A stretch of 64,000 nucleotides of DNA, from positions 682,001 to 746,000 of the forward strand of contig NZ_FMXQ01000001.1 in assembly GCF_900104485.1 (NCBI RefSeq), written 5' to 3'. Each line of letters starts with the position of its first letter. Positions within the stretch are counted from its first letter, which is position 1. The notes under the pieces were generated by a model that saw nothing but the letters and a program-made list of their open reading frames with translations, made no database searches and was not told the DNA's origin. Source of the DNA: Bauldia litoralis. Its GTDB lineage: Bacteria > Pseudomonadota > Alphaproteobacteria > Rhizobiales > Kaistiaceae. This document shows, one piece after another, positions 8,299 to 17,284 of this stretch. A program made the translations under genes and the position numbers.

Positions 8299-9270
8299 CT
8301 AGACGACGGTAACGATCCCGCCGGCGCCCTGCTCGGTGCCGAAGGCGAGGCGCGTCCCCCGATCGTCCCAGCCGAGCGCGGTGACCGGACCGTCGCCGGG
8401 GCGACGCAGCAGCACCTCCTCCTCGTCGAAACGGACCGCCATGATCATCCCGTCCTGGTAGCCGACGGCGACGATCTCCTCGCGTGGGTGGCATGCGACG
8501 CGGGTGACCAGCACCTCGCGCGCGCCGAGTTGCAGCGGCGGCTTGCCCTGCGGCCCGTCCTTGTGATGGAACGGCCACAGCACGGCGGCATTGGCGCCGG
8601 AAGAGGCAAGGAACCGCCCCTTGACCGACCACGACAGCGACCGCGGCTTGGACGGATAGCCGCTCATCCGCATGTCCTTGCCGTCATCGAGCCGCCAGCC
8701 GTGAAGCTGGCTGTCCTGCATCGCCGTAACCAGGTATTTGCCGTCCGGCGAGAAGGACGCGGCGATATGGGCCCCCTTCCATTCGAGCGACGCTGGCGCC
8801 GCCTCGGTCCCCGCCCACCACAGCGTCACCCCGTCATAACGGGCGACCGCGAGCCGCAGCCCCTTCGGCGCGAAGGCCAGGCCGCCGACCGCGCGCGGCA
8901 GGTCGAAAACCCGCTCGCGCCCGTCGCCGAGACGAACCGCTGCCCGCCGCCCCGAGGCGAAGGCGACCGCGCCGCTCGGGCCCCCGGCCACCTGGTCGAT
9001 CCACTTGCCCTTGCGTTCGGCGATCGCCTCGACCGTCCCCGCGGCATCGGTGACGGCGATCAGTCCGTCGTCGCCGCCGGTGATCAGCGCCTTGCCGTCG
9101 CGGCTCCGCGTCGCGGCCAGCACCGCACCGGCATGGACCTCGGTCGTCTGCTCGTCCTCGCCCGTCACCCGGCGGATGGTGCCGTCGCCGAGGGCGAAGA
9201 CCGCCGTGTCGCCAAGGAACACGGACTCGACGACATACGCGCCGAAGGCCTTCTCGTCGATTTGCGTCAT
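8299..9270 (-). CDS. WD40-repeat beta-propeller protein
   Basis: 323 residues made of about seven WD40-like blades. Repeating elements include HAGAVLAATRSRDGKALITGGDDGLIAVTD, HIAASFSPDGKYLVTAMQDSQLHGWRLDDG and CHPREEIVAVGYQDGMIMAVRFD. There is no signal peptide and no fused enzymatic domain, so a cytoplasmic scaffold role is likely. Its ATG overlaps the stop of the upstream VOC gene by 4 bp (ATGA), so the two are translationally coupled. The partner is unknown. Confidence 0.88.
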   Translation of the reverse strand: MTQIDEKAFGAYVVESVFLGDTAVFALGDGTIRRVTGEDEQTTEVHAGAVLAATRSRDGKALITGGDDGLIAVTDAAGTVEAIAERKGKWIDQVAGGPSGAVAFASGRRAAVRLGDGRERVFDLPRAVGGLAFAPKGLRLAVARYDGVTLWWAGTEAAPASLEWKGAHIAASFSPDGKYLVTAMQDSQLHGWRLDDGKDMRMSGYPSKPRSLSWSVKGRFLASSGANAAVLWPFHHKDGPQGKPPLQLGAREVLVTRVACHPREEIVAVGYQDGMIMAVRFDEEEVLLRRPGDGPVTALGWDDRGTRLAFGTEQGAGGIVTVV

Positions 9271-9644
9271 GGCATCGGCTCGCCGATTTCGACGGCATGG
9301 CCGTCAGGATCGTAAAAGCGGAAGACCCGCTGCCCCCAGGGTTGTTCGTTCAGTCCATGGATCAGGGGCACCCGGTCCTTGAGCCTGGCGAAACAGGCGT
9401 CGATATCGTCGTCCTCGAAATAGAGCAGCAGGTTGCGCCGGCCGTAGGGACCGGCATCGTCTGTCCCCGCCCGCTCTCCCCACACGGTCGACGCCAGCGC
9501 GGCACCGTCATGGATGGTGAAGTTGCCCTCGAACATCACGAAGGGACCGTGATCCGCCGTGACCGAAAGGCCGAGTACGTCTCGGTAGAACGCCGTCGAC
9601 GCGGCGATGTCGCGGACGAATGGTATCGGATTGACGAAGCGCAT
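9267..9644 (-). CDS. VOC (glyoxalase/bleomycin-resistance) superfamily protein
   Basis: 125 residues, the standard length for a single VOC domain of two beta-alpha-beta-beta-beta modules. MRFVNPIPFVRDIAASTAFYRDVLGLSVTADHG opens the first module. The second ends FRFYDPDGHAVEIGEPMP, where the glutamate is the usual metal ligand of this fold. Reported functions of the family include glyoxalase, dioxygenase and antibiotic sequestration; none can be assigned here. It lies upstream of, and is coupled to, the WD40 gene. Confidence 0.88.
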   Translation of the reverse strand: MRFVNPIPFVRDIAASTAFYRDVLGLSVTADHGPFVMFEGNFTIHDGAALASTVWGERAGTDDAGPYGRRNLLLYFEDDDIDACFARLKDRVPLIHGLNEQPWGQRVFRFYDPDGHAVEIGEPMP

Positions 9645-9667
9645 CGGTTCCTTGCCCAGCGCACCCG

Positions 9668-10705
9668 CTAGGCCGGCGCGACGGCGCAGGCCTCGAACCC
9701 GGCCTTGATCATGTCGACCTCAAGCCGCCGGCCGATGAAGACCAGCCGGCTCTCGCGCTTTTCGTCGTCGCGCCACGGCCGCTGGTGGTTGCCCTCGATG
9801 ATCATGTGGACGCCCTGCACCACATAGCGTTCCGGGTCGTCCTTCAGCGCCAGGATGCCCTTGAGCCGCAGGATGTCCGGCCCGAACCCCTGGGTGATCT
9901 GCTCGATCCACGGAAAGAAGCGCTTCGGGTCGAGTTCGCCTGCCCGCAGCGACAGGCTGGTCACCAGCGGATCGTGGGCCGCGTGATGATGATGGTGGTG
10001 ATCGTGGTCGTGCCCCTCGTGACCGTGGTCGTGATCATGATGGTGGTCGTGATCGTCCGCCTCGAGGAATTCCGGATCGAGAGTCAGGATGCGGTCGAGA
10101 TCGAAGGCGCCGCGATCGAGCACCCGGTCGAGCGGCAGCGCGCAACGCTCGGTCCGGTGGATCACGGCGTGGCTGTTGATCGCCCGGATCCGCGATTCGA
10201 CCTCGGCAAGCTCCTCCGGCGAGACCAGGTCGGTCTTGTTCAGAATGACCACGTCGGCGAAGCCGATCTGCTCCTCCGCCTCCGGGCTGTCGCCGAGCCG
10301 GGCGATGAGGTGCTTGGCGTCGGCGACCGTCACCACCGCGTCGAGCTTGGCCTTGGCCCGCACTTCCTCGTCCATGAAGAAGGTCTGCGCCACCGGCGCC
10401 GGGTCGGCGAGGCCGGTGGTTTCGACCAGGATGCCGTCGAAGCCGCCCGGCCGCTTCATCAGCCCCTCGACCACCCGGATCAGGTCGCCGCGCACCGTGC
10501 AGCAGACGCAGCCATTGTTCATCTCGTAGACCTCCTCGTCGGACTCGACGATCAGGTCATTGTCGATGTTGATCTCGCCGAACTCGTTGACGACGACCGC
10601 GTATTTCTTGCCGTGGTTCTCGGACAGGATGCGGTTGAGCAGCGTCGTCTTGCCGGCGCCGAGGTATCCGGTGAGCACGGTGACGGGGATCTGGGTTTCA
10701 GGCAT
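9668..10705 (-). CDS. COG0523/CobW-family GTP-binding metallochaperone with His-rich loop
   Basis: 345 residues. The G1 loop is GYLGAGKTT near residues 13-21, the metal-site motif CVCC is at 66-69, and LVETTGLADP and NKTD follow. A segment at about residues 216-243 is nearly all His, Asp and Gly (roughly half His), which is typical of zinc-handling G3E GTPases. The C-terminal CobW_C domain is present. Members insert or buffer metal, chiefly zinc, into client proteins. The start at 10705 gives the canonical MPETQIPVTVLTGYLG opening. No Zur-box-like palindrome was recognised upstream. Cobalt or nitrile hydratase maturation is less likely because no such genes are near. Confidence 0.93.
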   Translation of the reverse strand: MPETQIPVTVLTGYLGAGKTTLLNRILSENHGKKYAVVVNEFGEINIDNDLIVESDEEVYEMNNGCVCCTVRGDLIRVVEGLMKRPGGFDGILVETTGLADPAPVAQTFFMDEEVRAKAKLDAVVTVADAKHLIARLGDSPEAEEQIGFADVVILNKTDLVSPEELAEVESRIRAINSHAVIHRTERCALPLDRVLDRGAFDLDRILTLDPEFLEADDHDHHHDHDHGHEGHDHDHHHHHHAAHDPLVTSLSLRAGELDPKRFFPWIEQITQGFGPDILRLKGILALKDDPERYVVQGVHMIIEGNHQRPWRDDEKRESRLVFIGRRLEVDMIKAGFEACAVAPA

Positions 10706-10868
10706 GGGCGAACTCCGATGCGGTTCAAGGCCGCCGGTTGGATGCATGGCGACACGATATAGGCGAGTCCTTCGGGCTTTGCCACGCCCGAGGCTCCACC
10801 GCCCATCCTCCGTCTGATCTACGCGGCAGTTTTAGAAGTCCGGGCGATCAACCGGGGCGCACGATGCC

Positions 10869-12488
10869 CTACTCTTCGGCGATATCCACAGGGGAGAAGT
10901 TGAACCGCCCGAGCGGGTCGACGACGAAGCCCTTCACCCGATCGCTCAGCCCGACGACCTCCATTCCATGGGCGAGCACCGTCCATGGCGCCTCGTCGAC
11001 GAAGATTGCCTGCGCCTGCTTGTAGGCGGCGGCGCGCGCTTCCCGCGACGATTGCGCCTCGGCGTCCCGGATCAGCGTGTCGAAGCGTGGAACGCACCAG
11101 TTCGCCATGTTGGTAATACCGACGGCGTCGCAGCCGAGCAGGATCGAGAAGACCGTGCCGGGATCGCCATTGTCGCTCGCCCAGCCGAACAGCACCGCCG
11201 CGTCCCGCTCCGGGTTGCCCGCGTCTTCGAGAACCGCGTCGAGCGTCTCGGTGACGACCGTGGCCTTGATGCCGACAGCGTCGAGATCGGCCGCGATCAT
11301 CCCGGCCATCAACTCGGCGTCCGGATTGAAGGAAAGCCCCATATTCGGCACCATGATCGTCAGCGACAGGCCGGCCGCCCCGGCCTCGGCGAGCATGGCC
11401 CGTGCCGCTTCGGGGTCGTGGCCGTTGCCGGCGAGCGCCGCGGCATGACCCCAGACGCTTGCCGGGATTGGCGTCGTTGCCGGGATCGCCGCACCCTGGA
11501 AGACCGCGTCGACGATCGCCTGCTTGTCGATCGCCTTGGCAAACGCCCGGCGCACCGCCGCCTGGTCGAAGGGAGCCCGCAGCGTGTTGAAGGCGAGATA
11601 GACGACATTGGCGCCCGGCACTTCGGCAATCGCGATGGGCGAATCGTCAGGCAGTGCGGCGATGTCGGCTAGCGGCGGGTCCGGGATCACGTCGCAATCG
11701 CCGGCCTCCAGCTTCGCAAGCCGCACGCCGGCGTCGGGAGTGATCTCGAAGACGAGATCGTCGATCGCCGGCCGGCCGCCCCAGTAGTCGGGATTCGCCG
11801 CATAGCGGACGGAAATCCCCTCCTCGTAGCCGTCCAGCACGAAGGGGCCGGTGCCGACCGGCTCGGTGCTGAGCTTCTCCCGCTCGCCCGCATCGAGCAG
11901 CGTCGCCGCGTATTCCGCCGAAAGGATCGAGGCGAAATCCATGGCGAGGTTGGCCAGCAGCGACGCCGCCGGCCGGTTCAGCGTGATGACCACCGTCTGG
12001 TCGTCCTGCTTTTTGACCGAGCGCAGCATCGTCGGCATCGCCATGCCGTTGAAGGTCGGCCAGAGGCCGCCCGCATAGTCGAAATAGGGATTGTCCGGGT
12101 CCCACTGGCGCTCGAGCGAGAAGACGACATCGTCGGCGTTGAAGTCGCGGGTGGGCGCAAAGCCCGCCGTCGTCTGGAACTTAACCCCCGGCCGCAGGTG
12201 GAAGGTGTATTCGAGGCCGTTGGAGGAGACATCCCAACTCGTGGCGAGGCCCGGCGCGATCTCGGTGGTCCCCGGCTTGAAGGTCACCAGTCGGTCGTAG
12301 ATCGCCTGGGACGATGCATCGAAGGTCGTCCCCAGCGTGAAAGGCGCCGGATCGAAACCTTCCGGACTTCCCTGCGGGCAGAACGTCAGGGTTTTGGCTT
12401 CGACGGCGGACGCAAGGCCCACCGCCAGCAGCGCCAGCCCGGCCGCCAGGACCGACGATTTCCGGCCGGTCGTCATCCGCGTCCCCAT
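10869..12488 (-). CDS. ABC transporter substrate-binding protein, peptide/nickel type (SBP family 5)
   Basis: 539 residues with a signal peptide (GRKSSVLAAGLALLAVGLAS, cleavage near VEA-KT). The mature start KTLTFCPQGSPEGFDPAPFTLGTTFDASSQAIYDRL strongly resembles DppA-type binding proteins. No permease or ATPase genes lie beside it, so it is an orphan binding protein that would dock to a transporter encoded elsewhere. It starts 13 bp after the SDR stop on the same strand, so the two are probably co-transcribed. GGGAG precedes the ATG at 12488; an alternative ATG lies at 12476. Dipeptide, heme or another ligand is possible. Confidence 0.9.
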   Translation of the reverse strand: MGTRMTTGRKSSVLAAGLALLAVGLASAVEAKTLTFCPQGSPEGFDPAPFTLGTTFDASSQAIYDRLVTFKPGTTEIAPGLATSWDVSSNGLEYTFHLRPGVKFQTTAGFAPTRDFNADDVVFSLERQWDPDNPYFDYAGGLWPTFNGMAMPTMLRSVKKQDDQTVVITLNRPAASLLANLAMDFASILSAEYAATLLDAGEREKLSTEPVGTGPFVLDGYEEGISVRYAANPDYWGGRPAIDDLVFEITPDAGVRLAKLEAGDCDVIPDPPLADIAALPDDSPIAIAEVPGANVVYLAFNTLRAPFDQAAVRRAFAKAIDKQAIVDAVFQGAAIPATTPIPASVWGHAAALAGNGHDPEAARAMLAEAGAAGLSLTIMVPNMGLSFNPDAELMAGMIAADLDAVGIKATVVTETLDAVLEDAGNPERDAAVLFGWASDNGDPGTVFSILLGCDAVGITNMANWCVPRFDTLIRDAEAQSSREARAAAYKQAQAIFVDEAPWTVLAHGMEVVGLSDRVKGFVVDPLGRFNFSPVDIAEE

Positions 12489-12501
12489 GCCCCGCTCCCG
12501 G

Positions 12502-13248
12502 TCATCGCCCGCCGGTCACGTCGAGAATGGCGCCGCTGACATAGGAGGCCTGGTCGGACAGCAGCCAGACGATCGCCTCCCCCACCTCGTCGGCGGTGCC
12601 CGGCCGGCCGGCCGGCGTGTCGACGCCAAGCCGTTCGGCCCGCCCCGGATCGCCGCCGCTGGCATGCATGTCGGTGATGATCAGCCCGGGTCGGATGGCG
12701 TTCACCCGAATTCCCTCCGGTCCCAGTTCCTTGCAAAGCCCGATGGTCATCGATTCCATCGCGCCCTTGCTGCCGGCATAGTCGACATGCTGGTTCGGTG
12801 CGCCGAGCTTGGCCGCCGCCGACGACAGGTTGACGATCGAGCCGCCACGACCGCCGCGGCTCTTCGACATCCGTCGCGCCGCCTCGCGAACCGTGAAATA
12901 GGAGCCAAGCACGTTTGTGTCGAATATCCGCCGCATCCGCTCGGCCGTCATGTCGACCAGCGGGCTCATCGGCGACAGCACGCCGGCGTTGTTGACGACC
13001 CCGTCGATCGCGCCAAAGGTCTCGGTCGCGCGCTCGAAAAGGTCGATCACCGCGGCCTCATCGGTTACGTCGCCCTTGACGGCGAAGACTTTGCCGCCGA
13101 GCGCCTCGGCTTCCGCCGCCGTCGCCTCGGCCGCCGAATCGTTGGCCCGGTAGCTGAAGACCACCGACCAGCCACGCTTCGCCGACAGCCGCACCGCAGA
13201 TGCGCCAATCCCCCTTGCCCCGCCTGTGACGACGATCGTCTTGCTCAT
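12502..13248 (-). CDS. SDR family NAD(P)-dependent oxidoreductase
   Basis: 248 residues of classical short-chain dehydrogenase. It has the cofactor motif TGGARGIG near the N-terminus, NNAG, an active-site serine in VNLSSAAAKLG, and the catalytic YAGSK (Y-x-x-x-K). The C-terminus is SGAILDVTGGR. SYRAND after the second strand suggests NADP preference because of the basic residue. The substrate is unknown. It is divergent from denD (130 bp apart) and upstream of the peptide-binding protein on the same strand. Confidence 0.9.
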   Translation of the reverse strand: MSKTIVVTGGARGIGASAVRLSAKRGWSVVFSYRANDSAAEATAAEAEALGGKVFAVKGDVTDEAAVIDLFERATETFGAIDGVVNNAGVLSPMSPLVDMTAERMRRIFDTNVLGSYFTVREAARRMSKSRGGRGGSIVNLSSAAAKLGAPNQHVDYAGSKGAMESMTIGLCKELGPEGIRVNAIRPGLIITDMHASGGDPGRAERLGVDTPAGRPGTADEVGEAIVWLLSDQASYVSGAILDVTGGR

Positions 13249-13378
13249 TCTGTCTCCTGCCCCTATCGAATCGGTCGCGGATGGTGACCCACCGCTCCAT
13301 AGCGGTGTATCAGGGTAACCGACGTTTCAGGGAAAAGCATGCCGGAGAGGCCGGCCGTTCCGCAATTGGGAGTACGAA

Positions 13379-14359
13379 ATGAATATTCTGATCATTGGCG
13401 CCGCCGGCATGATCGGCTCGAAGCTGACCAACCGACTGATTGCCGACGGCAATCTCGGCGGCAAGGCGATCGACAAGGTCATTCTCGTCGATGTCGTCGA
13501 ACCGACAGCGCCGGCCGACGCCCCTTTCGCCACCGAAACAATGGCCGCCGACCTGTCCTCGCCCGGCGTCGCCGCGACGCTGGTCGAGAAGCGCGCTGAC
13601 GTGATCTTCCACCTCGCGGCCATCGTCTCCGGCGAGGCCGAGGCCGATTTCGAAAAGGGCTACCGCATCAATCTCGACGGGACGCGCTTCCTGTTCGACG
13701 CCATCCAGGCCGCCGACGGCTACGTTCCGCGGGTCGTCTTCACCTCGTCGATCGCCGTCTTCGGCGCGCCGTTCCCGGATGCCATTCCGGACGAGTTCCA
13801 CCATACCCCGCTGACCTCCTACGGCACCCAGAAGGCGATCGGCGAACTGATCCTCTCCGACTATACGCGGCGCGGCTTCATGGATGGCATCGGCATCCGC
13901 CTGCCCACCATCTGCGTCCGCCCCGGCAAGCCGAACAAGGCGGCCTCGGGCTTCTTCTCCAGCATCATCCGCGAACCGCTGGCCGGCCAGGAAGTCGTGC
14001 TGCCGGTGTCGGAGGACGTCCGCCACTGGCACGCCAGCCCGCGTTCGGCGATCAACTTCCTGATCCATGCCGCGACCATCGATGGCGAGAAGGTCGGCAC
14101 CCGCCGCAATCTCACCATGCCGGGCCTGTCGGTCACCGTCGGCGAGCAGATCGAGGCGCTTCGCCGCGTCGCTGGCGACAATGTCGTGGCGCGCATCCGG
14201 CGCGAACCGGACCCGGTGATCATGAAGATCGTCGAAGGCTGGCCGCGCAACTTCGCCCCGGTCCGCGCCCCGGCGCTCGGCTTCCGCTCCGAGACCGATT
14301 TCGAGCAGATCATCCGCGCTCACATCGAGGATGAACTCGGCGGCACCTTCGTCGCCTGA
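13379..14359 (+). CDS. denD: D-erythronate dehydrogenase (extended SDR)
   Basis: 326 residues of extended, nucleotide-sugar-epimerase-like SDR. GAAGMIGSKL binds NAD, FHLAAIVSGEAEADFEKGYRINLDGT follows, and the catalytic YGTQK comes after FTSSIAVFG. The stretch RLPTICVRPGKPNKAASGFFSSIIREPLAGQE is characteristic of DenD as I recall the family. DenD oxidises D-erythronate to 2-oxo-tetronate in four-carbon sugar-acid catabolism. The partner kinase and isomerase genes (OtnK, OtnI) are not in the window, so the assignment rests on sequence alone. The 2-hydroxyacid dehydrogenase converges on it 5 bp away. Confidence 0.78.
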   Translation: MNILIIGAAGMIGSKLTNRLIADGNLGGKAIDKVILVDVVEPTAPADAPFATETMAADLSSPGVAATLVEKRADVIFHLAAIVSGEAEADFEKGYRINLDGTRFLFDAIQAADGYVPRVVFTSSIAVFGAPFPDAIPDEFHHTPLTSYGTQKAIGELILSDYTRRGFMDGIGIRLPTICVRPGKPNKAASGFFSSIIREPLAGQEVVLPVSEDVRHWHASPRSAINFLIHAATIDGEKVGTRRNLTMPGLSVTVGEQIEALRRVAGDNVVARIRREPDPVIMKIVEGWPRNFAPVRAPALGFRSETDFEQIIRAHIEDELGGTFVA

Positions 14360-14364
14360 GGGCC

Positions 14365-15336
14365 CTAGCCCTTCGCTGGCACCGGTGTCTCGGGCACCGG
14401 TGTCAGCGGCTTGCCGTTCTCGAACCAGCCCTTGAGGTTGTCGACCATCAGCTTGCCCATCGCATCGCGGGTGTGATGCGAGGCGGAGCCGAGATGGGGA
14501 AAGAGCACGACGTTGTCGAGGGCGATCAGCGCCTCCGGGACATGCGGCTCCCTGGCGAAGACGTCGAGCCCGGCCGCCTGGATGGTGCGCGAAGCCAGCG
14601 CCTCGATCAGCGCCGGTTCGTCGATCACCGTGCCGCGTCCGACATTGATGACGATACCGTCGGGACCGAGCGCCTTCAGCATGTCCGCGTCGATCAGGTT
14701 GGTCGTCTCGGCCGTGCCGGGAACGACGATCACCAGCGTGTCGATCGCCTCGAGCATCGCCTTGAGGTCGCCGTAGTAGCGGTAGCCGGCGTCCGCCTTC
14801 TCGCGACGGCTGTGATAGACGACCGGCACCTGCATCGCATCGAGCCGGCGGGCGATCGCCATGCCGATCCGGCCAAGACCGAGGATGCCGACGGTGCGAT
14901 TGCGCAACGTCGCCTTGGTCAGCGGATAGGCGCCCTCCGTCTCCCAGCGACCGGCACGCAGATACTGTTCGGCCGCCGACAGCTCGCGCACCGTCGTCAA
15001 GAGCAGGCCGAGCGCCGTATCGGCGACCTCCTCGGTCAGCACGTCCGGCGTGTTGGTGACGACGATCCCCTTCCCGGCGCAATAATCGAGGTCGATCCCG
15101 TCATAGCCGACACCGAAATTGGCGAAGATTTCGAGCCTGGGGAAACGCGCCAGCAGCGCCTTGTCGGCGTGGAAGTGGCCGCCCCGGGCGATGCCGCGAA
15201 TCCGGTCGCCGGCTTCGGCGGCGATTGTCTCGACGTCGGCCGGCTCGTTGGCGTCGTGGCAGATGAAGTCGCGCTCGAGCGCTTCCCGCGTCGCCGGGCG
15301 AACTGCCCCGAGCACCAATATTTCGACCTTGGCCAT
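14365..15336 (-). CDS. D-2-hydroxyacid dehydrogenase (glyoxylate/hydroxypyruvate reductase type)
   Basis: 323 residues. The NAD(P) motif is GLGRIG within RNRTVGILGLGRIGMAIARRL. HSRREKADAG follows and, with its two arginines, suggests NADPH use. The catalytic triad regions are VNVGRGTVIDE (Arg), DVFAREP (Glu) and FPHLGSAS (His). The enzyme reduces small 2-oxo acids such as glyoxylate or hydroxypyruvate, or a related sugar-acid intermediate given the adjacent denD. The ATG at 15336 has GGGGGA 5 bases upstream; the longer frame to 15402 has no ribosome site. Confidence 0.88.
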   Translation of the reverse strand: MAKVEILVLGAVRPATREALERDFICHDANEPADVETIAAEAGDRIRGIARGGHFHADKALLARFPRLEIFANFGVGYDGIDLDYCAGKGIVVTNTPDVLTEEVADTALGLLLTTVRELSAAEQYLRAGRWETEGAYPLTKATLRNRTVGILGLGRIGMAIARRLDAMQVPVVYHSRREKADAGYRYYGDLKAMLEAIDTLVIVVPGTAETTNLIDADMLKALGPDGIVINVGRGTVIDEPALIEALASRTIQAAGLDVFAREPHVPEALIALDNVVLFPHLGSASHHTRDAMGKLMVDNLKGWFENGKPLTPVPETPVPAKG

Positions 15337-15445
15337 GACGTCCCCCGGACCTGATGTGGATTGCGACAACGATAATGCATCCATCGCAAAAAGGGGACGC
15401 AAGTGTCCACTTTCTCACAGCGATGAAGACAGGCGAGCCCCCGGA

Positions 15446-16339
15446 CTAGTTATCCCCGTGAACCCGTTGGCGATAGAGGATGTAGAGCGCACTGCCGACA
15501 ATCAGCACGCCGCCCACGATCGTGAAGCGATCGGGCAACTCGCTGAAGAAGACGTAGCCGGCGGTCGTCATCCACAAGAGCTGCGTGTAGATGAACGGCG
15601 CCAGCACCGAGGTCGGCGCCAGCCGGTGCGCCTGGATCAGCAGCCAATGGCCGAGTCCGCCGCAGATACCGGTGACGACCAGCAGTCCGGCGATGAACAG
15701 CGTCGGTGGCATGACCGCGGTCGGCAGCGAAACCGGCGCAAGGATCAGCGCGGGGACCACCGCCGATATCAGTAGCATCCCCCGCGACGAATCGGTCGAC
15801 GTCAGGTGGCGCGTCAGCAACAGATAGCCGACATAGCAGAGCATCGCCGCCACCGAGAAAAGCATTGCCGGCTCGAAGGCCGAGGTGCCCGGCCGCATCA
15901 CCACCAGTACGCCGATGAAGCCGACGACGATCGCCGCCCATCGCCGCGGCCCGACCCATTCCCCGAGGATCGGCCCGGCGAGCGCCGCCGTCACGAAGGC
16001 CGAGGAGAACATGATCACCGTCGTCTGGTCGAGACGCAGCGTCCGCAACGCAAGGAAGTTGAAGGCGGTCGACCCGACAAGCATGAGAGCGCGGATGATC
16101 TGGGCGACCGGTCGCCGCGTCCGATAGGGCGACCAGTCGAGCCACGGCCGCAGGATCAGAAAGGCAAGCAGGGCGTGAATGACGAACCGCGCCCAGGCGA
16201 TTTCCAGCGCCGGAAGAAAGGCGGTGGTGTATTTCGCGGCGCTGTCGAGCAGCGTGAACAGCACCATCGCGCCGCAGAACAACGCTATCCCGCGAAGTCG
16301 ATCCGCGGCTTCTCCGGCATCCTGCGGGGAAACGACCAA
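15446..16339 (-). CDS. DMT superfamily (EamA-type) transporter
   Basis: 297 residues with ten hydrophobic segments arranged as two EamA repeats, as in RhaT/YdcZ-like drug and metabolite exporters. The first repeat starts RGIALFCGAMVLFTLLDSAAK; the second includes LCYVGYLLLTRHLTS and PFIYTQLLWMTTAGYVFFSE. It sits in the inner membrane, substrate unknown. It begins 13 bp after the SDR stop on the same strand, so the two likely form an operon in which the exporter handles a substrate or product of that dehydrogenase. Confidence 0.9.
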   Translation of the reverse strand: MVVSPQDAGEAADRLRGIALFCGAMVLFTLLDSAAKYTTAFLPALEIAWARFVIHALLAFLILRPWLDWSPYRTRRPVAQIIRALMLVGSTAFNFLALRTLRLDQTTVIMFSSAFVTAALAGPILGEWVGPRRWAAIVVGFIGVLVVMRPGTSAFEPAMLFSVAAMLCYVGYLLLTRHLTSTDSSRGMLLISAVVPALILAPVSLPTAVMPPTLFIAGLLVVTGICGGLGHWLLIQAHRLAPTSVLAPFIYTQLLWMTTAGYVFFSELPDRFTIVGGVLIVGSALYILYRQRVHGDN

Positions 16340-16352
16340 GAAATACGATGCC

Positions 16353-17108
16353 TTAGTAGGTGGCGCGGCCCCCGGATATGTCGAAGGTGAAGCCAGTGGT
16401 AAAAGAGCACTCCTCCGATACCATAAACGCGATGGTTGCGGCGATTTCCTCGACCAGGACCAGACGGTTCCGCGGGATTTTCGACAACATGTAATCGATA
16501 TGCTTCTGGTCGACCTGCTCGAGGATCTTCGTCTTGGCGACGGCCGGCGCGATGGCGTTGATCGCGATGTCGAAGCTGGCGGTTTCCTTGCCGAGCGACT
16601 TGGTCATGCCGATCACCCCTGCCTTGGAGGCGGAATAGGCGGCGGCATTGGGGTTGCCTTCCTTGCCGGCGATCGAGGCGATGTTGGCGATCCGCCCGTA
16701 ATTGCGCTCCATCATCCCCGGCAGCACCGCCTTGCAGGTGTTGAACGGGCCGGTGAGGTTGATGTTGAGGACCTCGGCCCAATGCTCGGGCGTATAGTTC
16801 CACAGCGTGTCGGGCCGGCCGGCGATGCCGGCGCTGTTGACCAGGATGTCGATCTTGCCGAAGGCGGCCAGCGTCGCGTCCCGCGCCGTCTCGACCGAAG
16901 TCAGGTCGCTGACGTCGACGCCGACGCCGATCGCCTTGCCGCGGGATGACAGCTCGCGAGCAGTCTCGGCCGCGATCGATTCGTTGATGTCCCACAGCGC
17001 GACCTCGGCCCCGCTGTCGATCAGGCGTTCCGCCACGGCGCGTCCGATGCCCTGTGCGCCCCCGGTGATGACGGCCGACCGGCCGGAGAAATCGAAAGTG
17101 ATAGCCAT
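16353..17108 (-). CDS. SDR family oxidoreductase (FabG/sugar-dehydrogenase-like)
   Basis: 251 residues. Motifs: TGGAQGIG, NSAGIAG, IANIASIAGKEGNPN (catalytic Ser) and YSASK. The C-terminus TGFTFDISGGRATY is intact. The GKEGNPN-YSASKAGVIGMTKSLGKE stretch is typical of alphaproteobacterial SDRs annotated as 3-oxoacyl-ACP reductase or sugar dehydrogenase. DIN after the second beta strand suggests NAD. The start at 17108 has AAGGA about 12 bases upstream. It is followed by the DMT exporter. Confidence 0.88.
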   Translation of the reverse strand: MAITFDFSGRSAVITGGAQGIGRAVAERLIDSGAEVALWDINESIAAETARELSSRGKAIGVGVDVSDLTSVETARDATLAAFGKIDILVNSAGIAGRPDTLWNYTPEHWAEVLNINLTGPFNTCKAVLPGMMERNYGRIANIASIAGKEGNPNAAAYSASKAGVIGMTKSLGKETASFDIAINAIAPAVAKTKILEQVDQKHIDYMLSKIPRNRLVLVEEIAATIAFMVSEECSFTTGFTFDISGGRATY

Positions 17109-17284
17109 GGACCGGCGTTTCCTTGTTGGTCTTTTGGTGATTGCGTGCGTCCGCCACGATGCGCGACGTGCTTCCGGCGCTGAAAATGCGGCAAAGCAGG
17201 GACCGAGGGCAAGTCCTGCTTGGTCGTCAGGGTGATTTGGTCGCGGGAAAATGGCCCGGCGTTGCCGAAACCACCCGCAGAGGC

